Positions 23,244 through 27,541 of a stretch of 27,541 nt of DNA are shown here, piece by piece. A program made the translations under genes and the position numbers. Source of the DNA: an uncultured Ruminococcus sp. (lineage in GTDB: Bacteria > Bacillota > Clostridia > Oscillospirales > CAG-272); the NCBI GenBank assembly GCA_902783705.1, contig CACZSA010000214.1:1-27541 (forward strand), given 5' to 3'. The notes under the pieces were generated by a model. The model did no database searches, was not told the origin of the DNA, and saw only the letters and a program-made list of their open reading frames with translations. Position 1 is the stretch's first letter, and the number at the start of each line of letters is the position of its first letter.

Positions 23244-23266
23244 GATGATTTTCCTCTGATATTGAA

Positions 23267-24388
23267 TTACAGGCGGATCAGGCGTCCGGTCCGGGGATCC
23301 CGCGTGTATCGTCCGATCTGCTCCCAGACAAGCGGCACGAAGGCGTCGGTCGGCCAGTGGACCATCTCCCCGCAGGCAACCGTGCGGAAGAGGCATTCCC
23401 CGTCTTCCCTTACGCTGTCGCCGAGATAGTACTTCCGCCCGGCGTATTCCCGGATCTCAACCCGCTCGAAGTGCGCGCCGATCCGGCGTTCGGTTTCGTT
23501 CTTTCCTTCGCCCTCCGCGAGGAAGGCGGTGTCCGGGCATCCGCCGATTTTGCGCCACCTCGAAAACGCCGCCTGTTTGTCCCGGCTTCCGAGCGGGATC
23601 ACGCCGTCCCGGACCTCACCCTCGGGTTCGCGCCAGAGCGGCAGGAGGCGGAGCATCTCGCGCTCGCCCATGAAGAGAAGCGCAGGCAAGCCGATCTCCT
23701 CTGCGTGCCGGAGCATTTTCACGCTCAGCGAGAACGGCTCGTACCAAATCCCGTCGAGCTCATGTCCCCGGACGTCTCCCGCGAAGAGCATACCGCCCAT
23801 GCCGACACCCGCATAGTGCTCCGGATGCGACAGCCCGATCCGCGCGCTCATGAATCCGCCGAAGCTGTACCCGATGAGGTAGATGCGCGACGGATCGACG
23901 GGCAGATGCGCGACGGCATACGCCCGCAGTGCCTCGACGTGCGCCTCGTTTTCATCCTCCGGTGCGATGACGACGCATTCCTCCCGCGCCGCAAGCTGCA
24001 TGACGCCGTAACTCTCCGCGAGCTGGATCGGGTTGTGCGCGCCGTGAAGGCAGAAGATCAAGGGGAAACGCCGCTCCGGGTCGCGCTCCGCTGCGAGCGG
24101 GACGAAGCTGCTCCACTTCTCCGCGTCTGTGCCGTGGACTTCCTTGCGGAGCCCTTTTTCATATCCGGCCCAGTACGCGCGGCATTCGTCCGAATCCTCG
24201 GGCCAGCGCATGAGGGCCATCTTCTGCGCGATCCGCATGCCGTCCTCGCTCCGGGCCATGGCAAGCGCGTCGGCTTCGCTGTCTCCCATGGAGGAAAAGA
24301 GACCCGCCAGACCCGCCAGTCCCATGCCTTCGTCCCGGCGGAGCACATCCTCCGCGTTCAGTCCCATTTTGATCTCACGCTCTTCCAT
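23267..24388 (-). CDS. Alpha/beta hydrolase (esterase, PHB-depolymerase/acyl-esterase-like)
   Basis: A 373-residue cytoplasmic alpha/beta hydrolase. FCLHGAHN (about 112-119) is the oxyanion strand-loop, IYLIGYSFGGFMS carries the nucleophile elbow GYSFG (Ser about 175), and CGEMVHWPTDAF near the C-terminus supplies the probable catalytic His. The first 90 residues are a helical, charged N-terminal region that is not part of the catalytic fold. Enzymes of this shape often release acyl or feruloyl groups from plant glycosides; the precise substrate is unknown. AAGGAGG precedes the ATG. It is 35 bp downstream of the GH3 gene and in the same operon, suggesting consecutive trimming of one imported acylated glycoside. 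Confidence 0.88.
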   Translation of the reverse strand: MEEREIKMGLNAEDVLRRDEGMGLAGLAGLFSSMGDSEADALAMARSEDGMRIAQKMALMRWPEDSDECRAYWAGYEKGLRKEVHGTDAEKWSSFVPLAAERDPERRFPLIFCLHGAHNPIQLAESYGVMQLAAREECVVIAPEDENEAHVEALRAYAVAHLPVDPSRIYLIGYSFGGFMSARIGLSHPEHYAGVGMGGMLFAGDVRGHELDGIWYEPFSLSVKMLRHAEEIGLPALLFMGEREMLRLLPLWREPEGEVRDGVIPLGSRDKQAAFSRWRKIGGCPDTAFLAEGEGKNETERRIGAHFERVEIREYAGRKYYLGDSVREDGECLFRTVACGEMVHWPTDAFVPLVWEQIGRYTRDPRTGRLIRL

Positions 24389-24423
24389 TGGTTCTGCCTC
24401 CTTGTGTGAATTTGTAATCTGTC

Positions 24424-26754
24424 TTACCCGATCCGTACACTTCCGTGCCAGCGCATCGCGTCGCCCTCCCAGAGCATCAGCTCAAGGACGCCGGGCTCGA
24501 TCCGGCAGCGGCAGTCCCGGCTGAGGCACGCGAGGCGCTCGGGCGTGAGGCGGAGGGTGACGTCCTCCGATTCGTCGGGTTCGAGGAGAACGCGCGTGAA
24601 ATCCTTCAGCTCCCGGAGCCGCGGGATCACGGAACCGCTGTGCCGCCGCACGAAGAGCATCGGGACCGCGCTGCCCGCTGCATGCCCGCGGTTCTCCATC
24701 CGGAAGGCGAGGGTGATCCCCTCCTCGCGGACGCTGTCGGGAAGCAGAGCGGGTTCACGCGGGGTGCCGGGGATGATCGTCTCCCCGCCGACCGTCACGC
24801 GGACGCCGTCAAGGGAGAATTCCGTATAGGACAGGCCGAATCCGAAGGGATAGTCCGGGATCCCGGAGGCGTCGGAGTAGCGCACGTCGTAGGAGGCGCG
24901 TCGGTTGTAGGCTGCGGGGATCTCGCCCGTCGAGCGCGGGAATGACACGGACAGCCGCCCCGAAGGATTCGTCTCCCCGAAGAGGATCTCCGCCGCCGCA
25001 AGTCCCGCCGCGGGTCCGCCGTAGAACGCGCAGAGGATCCCGTCCGCCATCGGCGCGATGGAATCCGAGGCATACGGACGCCCGGCGTTGAGGATCACGA
25101 TGAGGGGCTTGTCCGGGATCGCTTCGCGGACGGATGCGAGAAGCCGTCTCTGCCAGTCAGGGAGGGAGATGTCCGAGACGTCGACGCCCTCGCCGCAGTC
25201 AGTCAGGTTCCGGTGCCGTTCGCTCCCCTCGGCGTGATGGGCCGCGCCGTTGTCCTCGAAGGTCATGCCGTGGAAGCGGGACGAGGACCCGCCGAGCACG
25301 ACGACCGCCGCGTCCGCCTCCGCCGCTGTTTCCGCCGCGCGCCGGATATAGCCGTCCAGCTCGCCGTCGTCCGCGGGGATGGGATCGGTGTGCGCGAGGA
25401 TCCGGCAGTCCGTATCCGCGAGGACAGCTCGGATGCCCGCGAGATAGGACACGGACGCGCCGGGCTTCTGCGGCGGGGTGTAGTCGCCGAGCTGGGCGTA
25501 GACGTCGTCCGCAAACGGTCCGATGACGGCGAGGGAGGAGATCGATTGATCGAGCGGCAGGACGCCGTTCCGGTTTTTGAGCAGGACCGCCGATTCCCGC
25601 GCGAGACGGAGAGTTTCCGGATGGTCTGCCATGGAGTAGATCTTCGGCTCGCCCTCCTCCATGTAGGGATGCTCGAAGAGTCCGCGCGCGAATTTCAGGG
25701 TCAGCACGCGCCGCACAGCCTCGTCGATGCGCTCGATCGACACAAGCCCGCGCTCGACGGCCTCCTCGAGGGCTGTGAATCCCCGGTCCCAGAGGCTGAC
25801 GTCGACGCCGGCGTTGATCGCGACCGCGCCGCGCGAGGCGAAATCGGGCGAGGAGACCAGATCGAGCCGGTCCACCGCGACGCCGTCCGCCATGACGATC
25901 CCGTCGAAGCCGAACTCGCCGCGCAGCACGTCCTTCAGAAGCCAGGGATTGCCGTGGCACGGGACGCCGTCGATCTCGTTGTACGCCGCCATGACGCCCG
26001 AGACGCCCGCCTCTGCCGCCGCGCGGACCGGGGGAAGATGGATCTCGCGCAGCTCCCGTTCGCCGATCCGGGCCGCGCTCGCGTTGACACCGCCCGTGGT
26101 CTCGCCCTGCGCCGCGCAATGCTTTGCCACCGCGTCCATCCCGCCGCGCCGGAGTCCCCGGACCGCCGCCCCCGCCATCCTCGACGCGAGCAGGGGATCC
26201 TCGGAATAGCACTCCTCGCTCCGTCCCCACCGCGGATCGCGGCACATATCGAGCATGGACGTGAGCGCGAGGTCGGTGCAGAGGCCCTTCATCTGCGCGC
26301 CGACGACGGAGAAGGCCTCCTCCGCGAGGGCGGGATCGAAGGTGCAGCCGAGGGCGAGGTTGACTGGGAGGAGATAGCCACCGAGCGCCTGATGCCCGTG
26401 CGGGCTCTCCTCGCAGAGCAGGACCGGGATGCCGAAGCGCGTATGCCCGATCACGGTGCGCTGGACCTCGTTGTAGATGCGCGAGGCCGCCGTGCCGACG
26501 AGGCCGTTCGTGAAGTCCTTCGCTGACCACGGATCCGCGCGGTAGAGGCCGTAGAGGAGGCCGAGGCCGCCCCAGCGCTCCACCTCCCGGACGAATTCGT
26601 CGGACAGGGCGAAGCGGTCGCCGTCGCGCGTGTAGCTGTCAAAGCCGTGCAGGCGCTGATTGAGCTGACCGACCTTCTCACGCAGGGTGAGGCGGGCGGT
26701 GAGGTCCGCGGCACGCTCCGCCGGGGACAGGGCCGGATTTTCGTATGGAAGCAT
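24424..26754 (-). CDS. GH3-family beta-glycosidase
   Basis: A 776-residue three-part GH3 enzyme. The N-terminal (beta/alpha)8 domain (about 1-350) has DPRWGRSEECYSEDP (173-187), the substrate-binding KH pair at 211-212 and GFDGIVMADG with nucleophile Asp290. The alpha/beta sandwich (about 380-620) contains ESAVLLKNRNGVLPL and ILNAGRPYA. The FnIII-like C-terminal domain (about 655-776) follows YPFGFGLSYTEF. There is no signal peptide, so it hydrolyses imported beta-glucosides, xylosides or similar oligosaccharides inside the cell. The start at 26754 follows AAAGGAG, and the longer in-frame ORF to 26823 crosses the promoter. It is the first gene of an operon that includes an esterase. The sugar-binding protein gene ending at 26866 lies immediately upstream. 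Confidence 0.95.
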   Translation of the reverse strand: MLPYENPALSPAERAADLTARLTLREKVGQLNQRLHGFDSYTRDGDRFALSDEFVREVERWGGLGLLYGLYRADPWSAKDFTNGLVGTAASRIYNEVQRTVIGHTRFGIPVLLCEESPHGHQALGGYLLPVNLALGCTFDPALAEEAFSVVGAQMKGLCTDLALTSMLDMCRDPRWGRSEECYSEDPLLASRMAGAAVRGLRRGGMDAVAKHCAAQGETTGGVNASAARIGERELREIHLPPVRAAAEAGVSGVMAAYNEIDGVPCHGNPWLLKDVLRGEFGFDGIVMADGVAVDRLDLVSSPDFASRGAVAINAGVDVSLWDRGFTALEEAVERGLVSIERIDEAVRRVLTLKFARGLFEHPYMEEGEPKIYSMADHPETLRLARESAVLLKNRNGVLPLDQSISSLAVIGPFADDVYAQLGDYTPPQKPGASVSYLAGIRAVLADTDCRILAHTDPIPADDGELDGYIRRAAETAAEADAAVVVLGGSSSRFHGMTFEDNGAAHHAEGSERHRNLTDCGEGVDVSDISLPDWQRRLLASVREAIPDKPLIVILNAGRPYASDSIAPMADGILCAFYGGPAAGLAAAEILFGETNPSGRLSVSFPRSTGEIPAAYNRRASYDVRYSDASGIPDYPFGFGLSYTEFSLDGVRVTVGGETIIPGTPREPALLPDSVREEGITLAFRMENRGHAAGSAVPMLFVRRHSGSVIPRLRELKDFTRVLLEPDESEDVTLRLTPERLACLSRDCRCRIEPGVLELMLWEGDAMRWHGSVRIG

Positions 26755-26794
26755 GATAACTCCTTTGCATCGGTGAGGTTCGCTGTTTTTCCCC

Positions 26795-26823
26795 ATTATA
26801 GCACAAGTCGGCGCGCGATGCAA
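26795..26823 (-). promoter_or_regulatory. Promoter of the GH3 operon
   Basis: On the minus strand TTGCAT (26818-26823), 17 bp and TATAAT (26795-26800) with a TGC upstream, giving an extended -10. The leader is about 34 nt. The -35 and -10 sequences are the same as in the flavodoxin promoter at 16966. Confidence 0.8.
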
Positions 26824-26865
26824 ACGGAAATCCGCCGATCCCCGGAATTTTTCGCGGGGTTCCGC

Positions 26866-27541
26866 TCACTGATGCTCCGCCATCCACAGCGTCACACGGG
26901 ATTGGATCGCCGCAGCGCAGGTTTCGGCGGTGGAATGTCCGGCGAGGAAGGAGGAGATCTCCTCCGTGGCGATGGCATTCACCTCGGACGGGATCTGATC
27001 AGCGATCCTTCTGACATTGCGGCTGTCAAACAGCGCACGGAACCGCGAGGCATCCTCTTCGGTGAAATCAAAGACAAAGCCCGGTTCCATGAGATCCGCT
27101 TCCGTGAAAGGATGCTCCGGGTCCTTCGTGACCGCACCGCCGCCCCCCGAAAAATAGAGGAAAAAGGTCTGATCCAGCGTCTGCTGCACAGCAACGTCAA
27201 AAAGATTCTTCAAAACGGGGAGACCGCCTGACCAGATCACGCGACCCGTGTCTGCGGTGCGGGTCGGCTCGAAGAACGCCTGGATGATCTTCCAGGCGGT
27301 GTCGGGGTTTTCCGCCCCTGCGCCGATCATGTAGGTCCAGTCCGTGGTCGGGCAGAACGCATAGCCGGGGGAATCCGGATAGCCGATACAGGTGTAGGCG
27401 TCTGTGCCGAAAACGGATATATCCGATGTCAGAAGGCCCATGTTGACATACTGGCGGTTCGCCAGCGCAAGCCTGTTGTTGTAGGCATATTCGTATTTCT
27501 CCGCCGACGGCAGATCGTCATACGGAGACTGTGCCCTCAGC
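26866..27541 (-). CDS. ABC transporter family 1 extracellular solute-binding protein, C-terminal part
   Basis: The frame is open from the window edge (about 224 residues visible) to a TGA at 26866-26868. Its N-terminus, with the expected lipobox, lies outside. The visible part has the typical C-terminal lobe of family 1 sugar-binding proteins: YPDSPGYAFCPTTDWTYMIG, ENPDTAWKIIQAFF, SGGLPVLKN, a variable helical region and a closing TEEISSFLAGHSTAETCAAAIQ. It should bind an oligosaccharide outside the cell for an ABC importer. It precedes the GH3 operon on the same strand by 111 bp, so the pair probably serves one substrate. No good terminator is seen after the stop; a weak CCCCG/CGGGG pairing at about 26840 lacks a U-tract. 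A continuation upstream of the ATG at 27441 is clear, so that codon is not the start. Confidence 0.9.
   Translation of the reverse strand, partial: LRAQSPYDDLPSAEKYEYAYNNRLALANRQYVNMGLLTSDISVFGTDAYTCIGYPDSPGYAFCPTTDWTYMIGAGAENPDTAWKIIQAFFEPTRTADTGRVIWSGGLPVLKNLFDVAVQQTLDQTFFLYFSGGGGAVTKDPEHPFTEADLMEPGFVFDFTEEDASRFRALFDSRNVRRIADQIPSEVNAIATEEISSFLAGHSTAETCAAAIQSRVTLWMAEHQ

Noticed and set aside
1..27541. CRISPR arrays, tRNA or rRNA genes, insertion sequences and prophage genes
   Set aside because: No regularly spaced direct repeats, RNA gene motifs, transposase, integrase or phage proteins were seen on either strand.

Overview
The window is GC-rich (by eye about 60% or more) and strongly biased to G/C in third codon positions. 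It has strong AAAGGAG-type ribosome binding sites, consensus sigma-A-like promoters with 17-bp spacers, and lipobox signal peptides. A FeoA-FeoB fusion with a FeoB-associated Cys-rich peptide, a PrdX/YbaK-type deacylase and a CotH-domain lipoprotein all point to an anaerobic Gram-positive member of the Clostridia. An intestinal, plant-polysaccharide-using lineage (for example Oscillospirales or Christensenellales) is likely, but this is inference. No rRNA, tRNA, IS element, phage gene or CRISPR array was seen, and no gene-free stretch exceeds about 280 bp.

Layout. 1-990 (-): an XRE-type regulator with a TPR-like C-terminus, cut by the window edge. 1106-2976 (-): a tightly coupled four-gene membrane operon, an MFS transporter followed by three very small membrane proteins, reading away from a divergent promoter region. 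3256-8632 (+): a five-gene operon of a PatB/MalY-type C-S lyase, a GH43 lipoprotein, an SGNH esterase, a HAD phosphatase and an M32 carboxypeptidase, closed by a bidirectional terminator. 8753-10039 (-): a cytoplasmic apiosidase-like (DUF4038/GH140-like) hydrolase. 10287-16351 (+): a C69 dipeptidase, FeoAB fusion, Cys-rich Feo peptide, prolyl-tRNA-editing-like deacylase and MATE exporter, ending at a terminator facing a flavodoxin (-). 17173-20598 (+): a GH109-like Gfo/Idh/MocA protein and a CotH-domain lipoprotein, with a terminator. 20668-21741 (+): a solitary EutH-like transporter. 21743-26754 (-): an operon of GH3 glucosidase, alpha/beta hydrolase, tocopherol-cyclase-like protein and ACT-domain protein. 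26866-27541 (-): the C-terminal part of an ABC sugar-binding lipoprotein-type protein.

Functionally the region looks like accessory carbohydrate catabolism (GH43, SGNH esterase, GH140-like, GH109-like, GH3, a family 1 solute-binding protein) interleaved with peptide use (M32, C69), ferrous iron uptake and efflux. Three divergent intergenic regions each carry good promoters and a shared GCGGGAGGC word. Two transcripts appear to have notable 5'-leader structures. The least explained parts are the MFS/small-membrane-protein operon, the GH3/esterase/tocopherol-cyclase-like operon and the CotH/GH109-like pair.
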